DNA of 43,861 bases from Enterococcus villorum (GCF_007990225.1 NZ_BJWF01000021.1:1-43861), one strand, 5' to 3'; positions 9,477 to 17,904 are shown, numbered from the stretch's first letter. The notes: generated by a model from the sequence alone, not told the origin. Made by a program: numbers and translations.

Positions 9477-9528
9477 TTTACTTTTCTACATTTTATGCTA
9501 TGATTTATATATGATATATCTTATAAGA
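9477..9528 (+). promoter_or_regulatory. promoter and operator of the regulator-GH92 operon
   Basis: -35 TTTACT (9477-9482), 16-base spacer, -10 TATGAT (9499-9504). ATGATATATCTTATAAG follows at 9511-9527, with the same TGATATATC core as the opposite promoter. Its place over the start point suggests autorepression. Confidence 0.7.
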
Positions 9529-9538
9529 AGGTGATTGA

Positions 9539-10585
9539 ATGAATCAACCATTGTACCAACAAATATTTAATGACTTACAAAAAGCGATAGCGGATGGCTC
9601 ATTGCCTGTTGATAGTCAAGTTCCCACAGAAAAGGAACTCTCTCAAAAGTACCAAGTGAGTCGTATCACTTCAAAACGCGCATTAACTGAATTAGAACAA
9701 TTAGGTTTAATTTATCGTGTACGAGGAAAAGGGAGTTTTGTCAAATCTTCTTCGATTGAAGAGGCAAAAGAAACAGTCATCAAAAATAGTCGTATCCTTT
9801 TTTTACTACCTTTTTTATCTGATCTTTCGGTCGGAGATTTTACCAAAGGATTGAACCCAGTCATGCAAGAAAATCAGTTAGAAGTCATGATGACGACACT
9901 TGATTTTCTATCCAATAAAACAGCTAAAGTAATCATGCAAGAATTTGATGGCTTAATTTACTATGCCTTTGATGTGGATCAACACCTTGATTTGCTATTT
10001 GAATTATCTTTGAAGCAATTTCCCGTTGTGATTTTAGATAAGAAAATCTATGAGCTACCTTTTCCAACGGTACTTTCAGATAATTTCCAAGGTGGCGCTT
10101 TAGCCACTTCTCATTTGATTGCAAAAGGTCATCAAAAAATTGCCTACCTCTTTGGCGAACAAACGCATCCACAATCTGTCCGACAACGCTATTTAGGGTA
10201 TCTGGAAGCCCTAGATAAAGCAAAACTACCTTTCCATACCACCTTAGATGCAAAAGGTACGTCACTGGAAACATTGCTTACTTATATTAATGAATATCAA
10301 GTTTCTGCATTCGTTTGTGAGAATGATCTTGTGGCCATTCAAACCATGAACCAGCTAAAACAACAAGGCTATCGTATCCCTGATGATTTTTCGATTATTG
10401 GATTTGATGATATTCAAGCTGCTGCTTTGGTTGATCCACCTTTAACAACAATTGCGCAAGACTTTCACCAATTGGGGGAACTTGCAGGCAACGCTTTAAT
10501 TACTTGGTTAACAACAAAAGAAATTCCAAGTGACATTAGTTACCCCGTTTCATTTATTAAACGACATTCAACAAAGGAGATTTAA
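9539..10585 (+). CDS. GntR-LacI hybrid transcriptional regulator (AraR-like)
   Basis: DNA-binding repressor of 348 residues. Residues 1-70 form a GntR-type winged helix (QIFNDLQKAIADGSLP, PTEKELSQKYQVSRIT, RVRGKGSFV). Residues about 85-345 form a LacI/periplasmic-binding-protein-like sugar sensor (FPVVILDK, DNFQGGALATSHLI, FVCENDLVAI, IIGFDDIQAA). This GntR-plus-LacI architecture is that of AraR. It is divergent from GH125 and one base from GH92, so it is the expected local regulator of both mannosidase operons. The inducer is probably a mannose-containing sugar, which is inference. AAGAAGGTG precedes the start. Confidence 0.9.
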   Translation: MNQPLYQQIFNDLQKAIADGSLPVDSQVPTEKELSQKYQVSRITSKRALTELEQLGLIYRVRGKGSFVKSSSIEEAKETVIKNSRILFLLPFLSDLSVGDFTKGLNPVMQENQLEVMMTTLDFLSNKTAKVIMQEFDGLIYYAFDVDQHLDLLFELSLKQFPVVILDKKIYELPFPTVLSDNFQGGALATSHLIAKGHQKIAYLFGEQTHPQSVRQRYLGYLEALDKAKLPFHTTLDAKGTSLETLLTYINEYQVSAFVCENDLVAIQTMNQLKQQGYRIPDDFSIIGFDDIQAAALVDPPLTTIAQDFHQLGELAGNALITWLTTKEIPSDISYPVSFIKRHSTKEI

Positions 10586-10586
10586 T

Positions 10587-12737
10587 ATGAATATCCAACA
10601 TATTGATACACGCCACGGTACCGCAAACCAAGCAACATTTTCCAATGGGAACTGCCAGCCTTATACTGGGGTTCCTTTTGGAATGAATTACTTTGCTCTA
10701 CAAACTACTGATCAAAAAGGTAGTTGGTGGTTCCATCCTAATGATCGTGTTTTTCAAGGGTATCGTTTGACGCACCAACCAAGTCCATGGATGGGTGATT
10801 TCAGTCATTTTGTTCTGACGCCGTTCAATGGTTCTTTAACCGAAAATACTTTGTTCCACGCCCAAAGTTCCTACCGTCCAGAAGAAAGTACTTTCTGTCC
10901 GACGCACTTAACGATTCATCAATCTCGTTATGCGATTTCTTCCACGATGATTCCTAGCATGTACGGAGGCATCTTGACGATTGATTCTCACAAAAATGAG
11001 AGCGGTTTACTTTTGTCATTTCCTGGAAAACATCGTATCGTTCAAAAAGATGATTACACAGTTGAAGGGCAAGTAACCCATTTTGCTGGTTCAGAAGATC
11101 CTAACTTTACTTTTTACTTTACTTTACGTTTTGATCAACCACTTCAATCAAAAACGCTTTTGTCAATTGAACATAACGAAGCCGCTTCGATCCCACTTTA
11201 TTTTGGCAATATAGACAAACAGATTGTTCGATTCGGCACATCATTCATTAGCCAAGAACAAGCGTCCTTTAATTTAGAACAAGAGATCAACCAAACACCT
11301 GAAGAGTACTTAGCTGATAGTACTAAGCAGTGGCAGAATTATTTTGATCGCATAAAAATTGAACATCACGATCCGAAACAATTACGTACGTTTTATCATA
11401 ATCTATACCGTGTCTTTTTATTCCCTCAGACCTTTTATGAAATTGATGCAACCGGGCAAAAGATCCACTATGATACGACAAGTCGAACGGTAAAACCCGG
11501 CGTGCTTTATACAAATAATGGTTTTTGGGACACCTATAAAACCGTCTATCCACTTTATTCTTTAATTGCGGTAGAAAAATATGAAGAAATGTTAGAAGGA
11601 TTTTTAAATAGTTATTATGAAACCGGCTTCTTGCCTAAATGGCTTTCACCAGATGAACGTGGCTTGATGCCCGGTACATTGATTGATGCAGTAATTGCAG
11701 ACGCTTCGATTAAAGGTATTAGAAAAGATTTAATGGTCGATTTTTTAGAGGCTATGAAAAAAGGCGCAACGGTTCAAAGTGAGAAATCAAATTATGGACG
11801 TCAAGGAACAACTGATTATTTAAAATATGGTTATGTTCCAAACACTTATCATGAGTCCATCAACCACACACTTGATTACGCTTATAGCGATTTTTGTATT
11901 AGCCAAGTCGCAAAAGGCTTAAAAGATTCTGAGACAACCCGACATTATCAAAAACAAGCCTTAAATTATCAAAATATCTTTGATAAAGAAACAGGATTTA
12001 TGCGTTCTAAAGATACCAACGGCACCTTCCGTACCCCATTTTCTTCTACTCGCTGGGGACAAGATTATGCAGAAGGAAGTGCTTGGCAAAGTAGTTTTGC
12101 TGTGTACCACGATTTCGATGGACTAATCAATGCTCATGGTGGTTCCGAGAAATTTGAAGCGAAGTTGATCGAACTATGTAACCAAGCTCCTACCTTTGAA
12201 GTAGGCGGTTATGGATTTGAAATCCATGAAATGAGCGAAATGGCAGCCATTGAATTTGGACAAGTCGCCATTTCCAATCAACCAAGTTTCCATTATCCGT
12301 ATCTATTCAGCTATATTGGTAAACCAGAAATGGCACAGCCTTTAATTAAACAATTGTTGACTCAAACTTTTGACGATACGCCTACAGGCTACCCTGGAGA
12401 TGAAGACAACGGTAGTATGGCTGGTTGGTATATCTTTAGTAGCTTAGGTTTTTATCCAGTCACCCCTGGTTCTGGAGAGTATGTCATTGGTATGCCACTC
12501 ATTGATAAAGCCGTGATCCGTTTGTCAAATGGTGAAAGTTTGACGATCGAAGCTAGCCCTAATTACCCGCAACAACAATTTATCCATGAAATAAAAAGAA
12601 ACGGTACAGCCTATAAAAAACTCTTCTTCACTCATCAAGATTTGTTAGAAGGTGGGACTATTTCCTACAAATTAGGTATCGTTCCTAATCCTCTTGTTCA
12701 CTCAAAAGAGGAGCTACCTTATTCTTTATCAAAATAA
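10587..12737 (+). CDS. GH92 alpha-1,2-mannosidase
   Basis: Calcium-dependent inverting exo-alpha-mannosidase, 716 residues. The family pattern is seen at the start (DTRHGTANQATFSNGN, YTGVPFGMNY) and most clearly near residues 603-632 (GDEDNGSMAGWYIFSSLGFY followed by PVTPG). HESINHTLDYAYSDFC is the usual helical-barrel block. There is no signal peptide, so it is cytoplasmic, unlike many exported GH92 enzymes. The frame is open 19 codons further upstream inside the regulator, but the ATG one base after the regulator stop has AAAGGAG and is chosen. With GH125, GH38 and the kinase it completes a set able to remove alpha-1,2-, 1,3- and 1,6-mannose. Confidence 0.94.
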   Translation: MNIQHIDTRHGTANQATFSNGNCQPYTGVPFGMNYFALQTTDQKGSWWFHPNDRVFQGYRLTHQPSPWMGDFSHFVLTPFNGSLTENTLFHAQSSYRPEESTFCPTHLTIHQSRYAISSTMIPSMYGGILTIDSHKNESGLLLSFPGKHRIVQKDDYTVEGQVTHFAGSEDPNFTFYFTLRFDQPLQSKTLLSIEHNEAASIPLYFGNIDKQIVRFGTSFISQEQASFNLEQEINQTPEEYLADSTKQWQNYFDRIKIEHHDPKQLRTFYHNLYRVFLFPQTFYEIDATGQKIHYDTTSRTVKPGVLYTNNGFWDTYKTVYPLYSLIAVEKYEEMLEGFLNSYYETGFLPKWLSPDERGLMPGTLIDAVIADASIKGIRKDLMVDFLEAMKKGATVQSEKSNYGRQGTTDYLKYGYVPNTYHESINHTLDYAYSDFCISQVAKGLKDSETTRHYQKQALNYQNIFDKETGFMRSKDTNGTFRTPFSSTRWGQDYAEGSAWQSSFAVYHDFDGLINAHGGSEKFEAKLIELCNQAPTFEVGGYGFEIHEMSEMAAIEFGQVAISNQPSFHYPYLFSYIGKPEMAQPLIKQLLTQTFDDTPTGYPGDEDNGSMAGWYIFSSLGFYPVTPGSGEYVIGMPLIDKAVIRLSNGESLTIEASPNYPQQQFIHEIKRNGTAYKKLFFTHQDLLEGGTISYKLGIVPNPLVHSKEELPYSLSK

Positions 12738-12778
12738 TTGTCATAATAGGCGATCTATTTAAATCAAAACAGAACAAA

Positions 12779-12820
12779 AATAGAGGATCAACTCATCGAC
12801 GGATGAGTTGATCCTCTATT
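12779..12820. terminator. perfect 19-bp hairpin, bidirectional terminator
   Basis: Arms AATAGAGGATCAACTCATC (12779-12797) and its exact complement (12802-12820) enclose the four-base loop GACG. A run of A precedes the left arm, giving a T run on the minus strand; on the plus strand GCTCTTTT follows. It lies 40 bases after GH92 and about 175 bases after the convergent panE-like gene. Confidence 0.75.
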
Positions 12821-12993
12821 GCTCTTTTAAACATATAGTTGTTTGAGTAGTTAAGTTCACAAACTTACTTAAATAGATAAAACAACCATCTTTTGAACAA
12901 TTTTACGACACTCGAATCACACGCTATTTAAATAAATAAACCTATGTTTCATTAGAAAAACTTTATCCAAGTATCTCATGTTTTCTTTATTGT

Positions 12994-13932
12994 TTAGTTA
13001 ACATTCAAGCTGTCTTCCTTCGCATGAACCAATTCTGTCAAGAAATCACAATAAGGGGTAGCAATGCCATATTTTTTACCTTTTCTAGAAACAGCCCCAT
13101 TGATGTAATCGATTTCTGTTAACCGATGATTTTTTATTAAATCTTGGTACATGGATGGATAGTGCATGCCAATCGTCTCCGGATCAAAACAGGATTCACA
13201 GTGAGCAATTACTTCTGGAATATCTAAATGGATATTTTCTGCTTCTGCGACTTTGGCGAACTCATTCACGATTGTTTCAACCATTTTATGTGCTGTAGAA
13301 GTTTTTCCTAGCCCAGCCATATTGACATCTAAAATTGTACATAAGCCGTTCATTGTACCATTCACACAAGCTTTACGATAGATCGAATAATGGATATTCT
13401 CAGAAAATATTGCGTTCAATCCTGATTCTGAAAGTTTTTCAGCTAACTCTTTGGCTTGAGCTTCTTTACCTGCTCCAAGGTTTTGTAATTCAACAGAACC
13501 ATTTCCAAATAATTTCACTTGGCCAGGACCTTCTAAACCTGCTGTCCACATGGTGTTTCCAATATAAATATTTTCCATTGGCACAAATTTTTCAATAACG
13601 TCTTCATGACCGATCCCATTTAATAAACACAATACTTCTGTGTCTTCTTTGATCAAGGACTGGATATCCGTTAACATCTTTTCTAACTGCATCGCTTTTG
13701 TAAACAAGATAATCAAATCTACCTGATCTTCTTTGCCCACTTCAGATTGAAGAACTACCGGCAAATGAGCAACCACTTCTTCTCCATTAAAATCCGCTTT
13801 TAAGCCATGTTCTTTGATTTGTTGGACATGCTCTGCCCATCCATCAATCAATAATACGTCATTTCCACCTTGATGTAACATCAAACCGAAACGACTACCC
13901 ATCGCTCCAGCACCTGCAATTGCAATTTTCAT
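12994..13932 (-). CDS. panE: 2-dehydropantoate 2-reductase (ketopantoate reductase)
   Basis: NADPH-dependent reductase of the PanE/ApbA family, 312 residues, acting in pantothenate and CoA synthesis in the cytoplasm. The N-terminal Rossmann motif GAGAMG (7-12) is followed by KADFNGEEV and the family block LLNGIGHEDVIEKFVP. The C-terminal helical domain contains NGTMNGLCTILD and HYPSMYQDLIKNHRLTEIDY, the usual substrate-side region. AAGGAGGAAGG precedes the start. It is a single gene with its own -10 box at 13962-13967. Because the family has paralogs that reduce other 2-oxo acids, panE is the best but not the only reading; no other pan gene lies in the window. Confidence 0.85.
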   Translation of the reverse strand: MKIAIAGAGAMGSRFGLMLHQGGNDVLLIDGWAEHVQQIKEHGLKADFNGEEVVAHLPVVLQSEVGKEDQVDLIILFTKAMQLEKMLTDIQSLIKEDTEVLCLLNGIGHEDVIEKFVPMENIYIGNTMWTAGLEGPGQVKLFGNGSVELQNLGAGKEAQAKELAEKLSESGLNAIFSENIHYSIYRKACVNGTMNGLCTILDVNMAGLGKTSTAHKMVETIVNEFAKVAEAENIHLDIPEVIAHCESCFDPETIGMHYPSMYQDLIKNHRLTEIDYINGAVSRKGKKYGIATPYCDFLTELVHAKEDSLNVN

Positions 13933-13961
13933 TTATCCTTCCTCCTTGTCGCCTTTTATTT

Positions 13962-13990
13962 ATTATACCTATCTAAGATTTATTACACAA
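13962..13990 (-). promoter_or_regulatory. panE promoter
   Basis: Minus-strand TATAAT (13967-13962) is a perfect -10 box; TTGTGT lies 17 bases upstream as a weak -35 box. Confidence 0.5.
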
Positions 13991-14256
13991 TTTTATTTGT
14001 TTGGTTGTTTTTTATTTCTCCTTTGAATCAAACTTCTTGTTTTCTATACTTGATGCTTTTTCATCATTCTGCGTTATTCAAAAATTAACCCCAAAAAACA
14101 ACCTATTCTTGCTAAATATTTTGAGGATCGTCTCGTCAGTAATTTTTGGATATTGCTATTTTATTACACCACTTCTGCCAAAAGAAAGCATTATGATAAA
14201 AACATCCGCATGATTCTAGAAGATCTACATACTAAAAAACTTCTAGTATCCCCAAC
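13991..14256. other. intergenic, no supported gene
   Basis: AT-rich space between the panE promoter and the end of the Tim44-like gene. Short open frames occur on the plus strand (for example 14001-14213), but none has a ribosome binding site or protein-like composition that convinces. No clear hairpin terminator was found for the Tim44-like gene. Confidence 0.4.
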
Positions 14257-15003
14257 TTATTCTAAAGAAAGAGGTTGGATAAAATCTGCTTGCCATTTTT
14301 CTTCTTTTTCAGAATAATTGAAATACCATACTTGCGAAAAATGTTGTCTTTTATGCTTGTATCCAGAGACAATTTGTTTGTTTACTCGATCAACCACATA
14401 ATCATAACAACTAAAATCAATCCGAATAGAAAAACTATCTTCACGTATTTGTCGATAATTCCCTAATTGTTGAAGGATGATTTTTTTTGTATGATTTCTT
14501 ACACCAGTATTTTTATTCTGATGCAATATTTGTTGATGTTCCATCAATAATTTATCGGAGTAATAGCTTTTAGCCTTCTCAAGTTTTTCTTCTTCCCAAG
14601 CTGTTTGAATAGCAAAAAAGATCCTTTGAATTTCCGAAATCTTCTTTTTCTTCTCACTTTTAGTTCCAGGCATATAATCGTATAGTTCATTTATTTTAGT
14701 TCCTTGGCCTTTTTTTCTTCTAAATATAGAAAAAAAGACCATACCTCCAAGTGATATTCCCATGAAAAGTTCATCTTCTAGATTGTAAGAACCATAATTC
14801 CCATATCTCTGTGATCTCCACCCTCTATGATAAGAGTTTGAATAGTCATTAAATGTATGCCCCCCGCTAAAACTACCACCAGAAGATCGACCATTGCCAG
14901 TCGAACCTCCACTATGTCCGCCAGCCACCGCAAATCCTTGAATCGGCAGAGTAAATAAAAAGAATAAGATTAGTAAAAAAATTATTACGTAATGTTTTTT
15001 CAT
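14257..15003 (-). CDS. secreted or membrane Tim44-like domain protein
   Basis: 248 residues. The N-terminus is a signal peptide (KKHYVIIFLLILFFLFTLP) with probable cleavage near GFAVAGG. Next is a low-complexity Gly/Ser/His/Tyr stretch (about 27-70), a hydrophobic stretch near 80-97 ending in basic FRRKKG, and a C-terminal domain of about 130 residues. FFAIQTAWEEEKLEKAKSYY in that domain is typical of Tim44-like domains. The domain therefore seems to lie behind a membrane anchor. The ATG is fixed by AAAGGAG. Function is unknown; bacterial Tim44-like proteins are envelope-associated. The gene stands alone. Confidence 0.75.
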   Translation of the reverse strand: MKKHYVIIFLLILFFLFTLPIQGFAVAGGHSGGSTGNGRSSGGSFSGGHTFNDYSNSYHRGWRSQRYGNYGSYNLEDELFMGISLGGMVFFSIFRRKKGQGTKINELYDYMPGTKSEKKKKISEIQRIFFAIQTAWEEEKLEKAKSYYSDKLLMEHQQILHQNKNTGVRNHTKKIILQQLGNYRQIREDSFSIRIDFSCYDYVVDRVNKQIVSGYKHKRQHFSQVWYFNYSEKEEKWQADFIQPLSLE

Positions 15004-15317
15004 AAAATTTCTCCTTTCTTCTATACTTATGACCAATTTGATTGTCTTTAGAATAGGATTTTATTAAGCTATTCAAGCATAAATATTATTCACATTATAG
15101 TTCGACATAGTTAACTCCTCCACCTACTTTTTTATAACTAAAATTCGAATATTACGAAGCAAATTTCCCCACAATGCAACGTATTCTGTTTTTTATGGTT
15201 AATAAATCCTAAAATATTTGAATATTCCTTACGCATTCACTTTACTATCACTGAACTTTTACTATATTAATATAGTTTACTAATTAAACACTTGCTCATT
15301 CAAGGACAAAAATATCA
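15004..15317. other. intergenic with a mini-ORF and an AT palindrome
   Basis: Between the Tim44-like gene and rlmH. It holds an 11-codon ORF with a strong ribosome binding site (15073-15108, minus) and the perfect palindrome CTATATTAATATAG (15262-15275). The rest is AT-rich, and no terminator with a clear T run was found for rlmH. Confidence 0.45.
15073..15108 (-). CDS. possible 11-residue peptide ORF
   Basis: ATG to TGA encodes MSNYNVNNIYA. It is preceded by GGTGGAGGAG at six bases, one of the best ribosome binding sites in the window, and ends about 70 bases before the Tim44-like gene. It may be a leader peptide for that gene or a leftover gene start. No homology claim is made. Confidence 0.3.
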   Translation of the reverse strand: MSNYNVNNIYA

Positions 15318-15797
15318 TCACTTATGATACGGCGCCCCAGTATTGATTCGAAATGCTCGGTAGATTTGTTCGACGAGGATCAAGCGCATAAGTTGATGGG
15401 GATAGGTCATTTTTCCGAAAGAAATTTGGGTGTTGCTACGTTTCATGACAGCTTCACTTAATCCTAGTGAACCTCCGATGACGAAAGTTAGTTGACTTTT
15501 CCCTTGGATACCTAATTGATTCATTTCTTTAGCAAAAGCCTCACTCGTTGGATTCTTCCCTTCGATTGCTAAAGCATAGACGTATTCTTGTTCTTTGATT
15601 TTATTTAAAATACGCTCGCCTTCTTTTTCTTTGACTTGACGCATCTGTGCCTCACTTAAATTTTCAGGTGCTTTTTCATCCGATACTTCGATTAATTCAA
15701 TTTTTCCATAGGCTTTTAATCTTTTGACGTATTCATTGATTCCTTGGATCAAGTACTTTTCTTTTAATTTTCCTACTGAAATGATTTTGATGTTCAA
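15318..15797 (-). CDS. rlmH: 23S rRNA pseudouridine-1915 N3-methyltransferase RlmH
   Basis: SPOUT-class SAM methyltransferase of 159 residues that methylates pseudouridine 1915 in helix 69 of 23S rRNA. The SAM-binding knot is seen in [13 protein letters not shown] and [20 protein letters not shown], and the end is the conserved INTGAPYHK. The start is the TTG at 15797, nine bases after AAGGAG, giving the usual family length; an ATG 20 codons upstream would add non-conserved residues. In staphylococci the 3' end of this gene (orfX) is the SCC attachment site; here it is intact. It is divergent from htrA across a DnaA-box-rich spacer, as in many Lactobacillales. Confidence 0.95.
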   Translation of the reverse strand: MNIKIISVGKLKEKYLIQGINEYVKRLKAYGKIELIEVSDEKAPENLSEAQMRQVKEKEGERILNKIKEQEYVYALAIEGKNPTSEAFAKEMNQLGIQGKSQLTFVIGGSLGLSEAVMKRSNTQISFGKMTYPHQLMRLILVEQIYRAFRINTGAPYHK

Positions 15798-15905
15798 GTT
15801 AAGATACTCCTTTATCTCTTCATTTTTAACATGCTTTTCTATTATAAACGAAAACACCGTTAAAAGAAAAACTGTGTTTTTTATTTTTTAGAGATTCCCA
15901 CATAG

Positions 15906-16089
15906 TTATACACATCATCCACAGGTTTATCCACAATGACTCTCTTGTTTTTTTCTTATTTTATAAGTATTTCTTAAGCAAACATATGTTTTACACTGAT
16001 TTGTCCACTTTTTCCACATATTGTGGATAAAAAATATAGCTGTTTTTCTGCTATTTATCCGCGGATTTCTACACACCTTCTGTGGAAAA
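15906..16089. other. cluster of DnaA boxes between rlmH and htrA
   Basis: Three boxes lie in near-tandem on the plus strand: TTATACACA (15906-15914), TCATCCACA (15915-15923) and perfect TTATCCACA (15927-15935). After an AT-rich stretch come TTTTCCACA (16010-16018), perfect TGTGGATAA on the other strand (16022-16030), TTCTACACA (16067-16075) and TGTGGAAAA (16081-16089). Two are perfect and five deviate by one base or fall within TTATNCACA. No dnaA or dnaN lies in the window, so this is a DnaA-binding region of unknown role (regulation, titration or origin part). Confidence 0.7.
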
Positions 16090-16152
16090 CTTTTTTCTTA
16101 TTTTTTCATCTGAACGCAATGATTTTTCCTAAGCTTTTTCATAAAAAGTTCA

Positions 16153-16193
16153 TAGTCTCCAAGTAGACTAAATTTAACAAATAAGTCTATACT
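16153..16193 (+). promoter_or_regulatory. htrA promoter with dyad
   Basis: -35 TAGACT (16164-16169), 18-base spacer, -10 TATACT (16188-16193). The dyad TAGTCT-N6-AGACTA (16153-16170) overlaps the -35 box and is a candidate regulator site; the regulator is not identified. Confidence 0.5.
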
Positions 16194-16231
16194 TATAGAG
16201 TGGAAGAAAATAATAAATGGAGGACGATCAC

Positions 16232-17521
16232 ATGGAGAGAAAAGATGTGACACCAAAGATGAAAAAGAACAAAAATAACGGAATTTGGCGCAAGCTTGGC
16301 TTGGGCTTAGTTGGAGGAATTGTTGGAGGATTACTGACAGCAGGAGTCTTTTATGCGGTCATGGGTTCTGGTAACTCTGCCACAAGCTCTAGTGGAAATC
16401 AAAATTCAGCTGGGGAAACTGTGGTTGAGAATGTGAAAGTAAACGTTAATTCCGATATTACAAATGCGGTAGATAAAGTACAAGATGCGGTTGTTTCAGT
16501 CATCAACTTACAAAGTCAAAGCCAAAGCAATGGTTTTGGGCAACTCTTTGGGCAACAGCAACAAGAAAGTACAGATGACAGCAACTTAGAAGCTTCCAGT
16601 GAAGGTAGTGGTGTGATTTATAAGAAAAGTGGTAACACCGCTTATATTGTCACAAATAACCATGTTGTTGATGGACAACAAGGGTTAGAAGTTTTGTTAA
16701 AAGATGGTACCAAAGTAAAAGCTGAACTAGTCGGTACAGATGCTTATTCTGATTTAGCCGTATTAAAAATCAGTGCGGATAAAGTAAGTAAAGTAGCTTC
16801 CTTTGGCGATTCTAGTGCATTGAAAGTGGGTGAACCTGCGATTGCGATTGGTTCTCCTTTAGGTTCTGAATATGCTAACTCCGTTACTTCGGGTATTGTT
16901 TCTTCATTGAATCGTCAAGTTACAAGTACCAATGACTCAAATGAAACTGTCAATATCAATGCTATCCAAACCGATGCTGCTATTAATCCAGGTAATTCAG
17001 GTGGTCCATTAGTTAACATTGAAGGGCAAGTCATCGGAATCAACTCAAGTAAAATCGCTAGCACTTCCGCTTCTTCTCAAGGTGTTAGTGTCGAAGGAAT
17101 GGGCTTTGCTATTCCAAGTAATGATGTAGTCAATATCATTAATCAATTAGAAAAAGATGGCAAAGTGACCCGTCCAGCTCTAGGAATTACAATGGTTGAT
17201 CTTTCAGCTGTTTCAACGCAACAAAAAGAACAAATTCTAAAAATCCCTTCTTCTTTAACAAATGGTGTAATCATCACGGATGTACAAGCAGCAACCCCTG
17301 CTGAAAAAGCTGGTTTGAAACAATACGATGTCATTACAAAAATTGATGATACAGATGTTTCTTCTGGTGTAGAATTACAATCGGCACTTTATCAGAAAAA
17401 AGTGGGCGATTCTGTGAAAATCACATACTATCGTGGAAAAGAAAAGAAAACAGCGACTGTTCAATTAACCATCGATCAAAATTCATTAAAACAAAACCAA
17501 TCAAATAGTTCTGGTAACTAA
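16232..17521 (+). CDS. htrA: HtrA/DegP-type membrane-anchored serine protease
   Basis: Surface quality-control protease of 429 residues. A basic N-terminus is followed by one membrane segment (about 23-43) and a Ser/Asn/Gln-rich linker. The trypsin-like domain has the triad His144 (TNNHVVDG), Asp174 (AYSDLAVLK) and Ser256 (GNSGGPL). One C-terminal PDZ domain runs from about 315 to 410 (NGVIITDVQAATPAEKAGL, SVKITYYRG). An ATG at 16217 is in frame, but the ribosome binding site GGAGG lies inside that extension, eight bases before the ATG at 16232, so the latter is chosen. It degrades misfolded exported proteins under heat and envelope stress in relatives. The rlmH-htrA pairing is conserved in Lactobacillales. 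Confidence 0.95.
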   Translation: MERKDVTPKMKKNKNNGIWRKLGLGLVGGIVGGLLTAGVFYAVMGSGNSATSSSGNQNSAGETVVENVKVNVNSDITNAVDKVQDAVVSVINLQSQSQSNGFGQLFGQQQQESTDDSNLEASSEGSGVIYKKSGNTAYIVTNNHVVDGQQGLEVLLKDGTKVKAELVGTDAYSDLAVLKISADKVSKVASFGDSSALKVGEPAIAIGSPLGSEYANSVTSGIVSSLNRQVTSTNDSNETVNINAIQTDAAINPGNSGGPLVNIEGQVIGINSSKIASTSASSQGVSVEGMGFAIPSNDVVNIINQLEKDGKVTRPALGITMVDLSAVSTQQKEQILKIPSSLTNGVIITDVQAATPAEKAGLKQYDVITKIDDTDVSSGVELQSALYQKKVGDSVKITYYRGKEKKTATVQLTIDQNSLKQNQSNSSGN

Positions 17522-17535
17522 GCCGGCTAAATACG

Positions 17536-17582
17536 AAAAAAGAAGCAATAATCAGAATACTTCTGATACTGCTTCTTTTTTT
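17536..17582 (+). terminator. htrA terminator
   Basis: Outer arms AAAAAGAAGCA and TGCTTCTTTTT with inner TCAGAA/TTCTGA and a T run, 15 bases after the htrA stop. Confidence 0.85.
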
Positions 17583-17904
17583 ATTACTATAGAATCAGCT
17601 TTAAATTTGAAAGACTAGATGTCTCTGTTCTTTTTTGATGCCAATGAAAGATAGAATAATCGGTAAAAGGGAGATTAGATTTATTTTAGAAAAATTTCCC
17701 ATACAAAGTTAAAATGAATGAATCATTTGCATTTTATCATGTGTGCAATATAATAACGGTTTTCACAACGATGGTCTCTTTTATGAATAAAATGGAAACA
17801 GTAGAAAAAACTAGTCTGATTTCAGAGAATGAAATCAGACTAGTTTTGTTTTACAAAATCTTGTTAATAGGTGACATTCTATGTTTCTATCTATTCATTT
17901 TTGA
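17583..17904. other. intergenic with a 17-bp hairpin
   Basis: No supported gene. The 79-codon plus-strand frame at 17714-17953 lacks a ribosome binding site and runs through the terminator hairpin at 17807-17847. The rest is AT-rich with no recognised motif. Confidence 0.45.
17807..17847 (-). terminator. terminator of the small secreted protein gene
   Basis: Perfect 17-bp hairpin: AAAACTAGTCTGATTTC (17807-17823), seven-base loop, exact complement (17831-17847). On the minus strand it is followed by a T run. It lies about 60 bases after the stop at 17905. Confidence 0.8.

Noticed and set aside
12753-12877. Inverted ATCTATTTAA / TTAAATAGAT pair around the GH92 terminator
   Set aside because: Short AT-only arms far apart; no mobile element features between them.
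14001-14213. 70-codon plus-strand ORF between panE and the Tim44-like gene
   Set aside because: No ribosome binding site and AT-rich hydrophobic composition that arises by chance.
15906-16089. Complete chromosomal or plasmid origin
   Set aside because: No dnaA, dnaN, repA or iterons of fixed period; only DnaA boxes are seen, so it is listed as a DnaA-box cluster.
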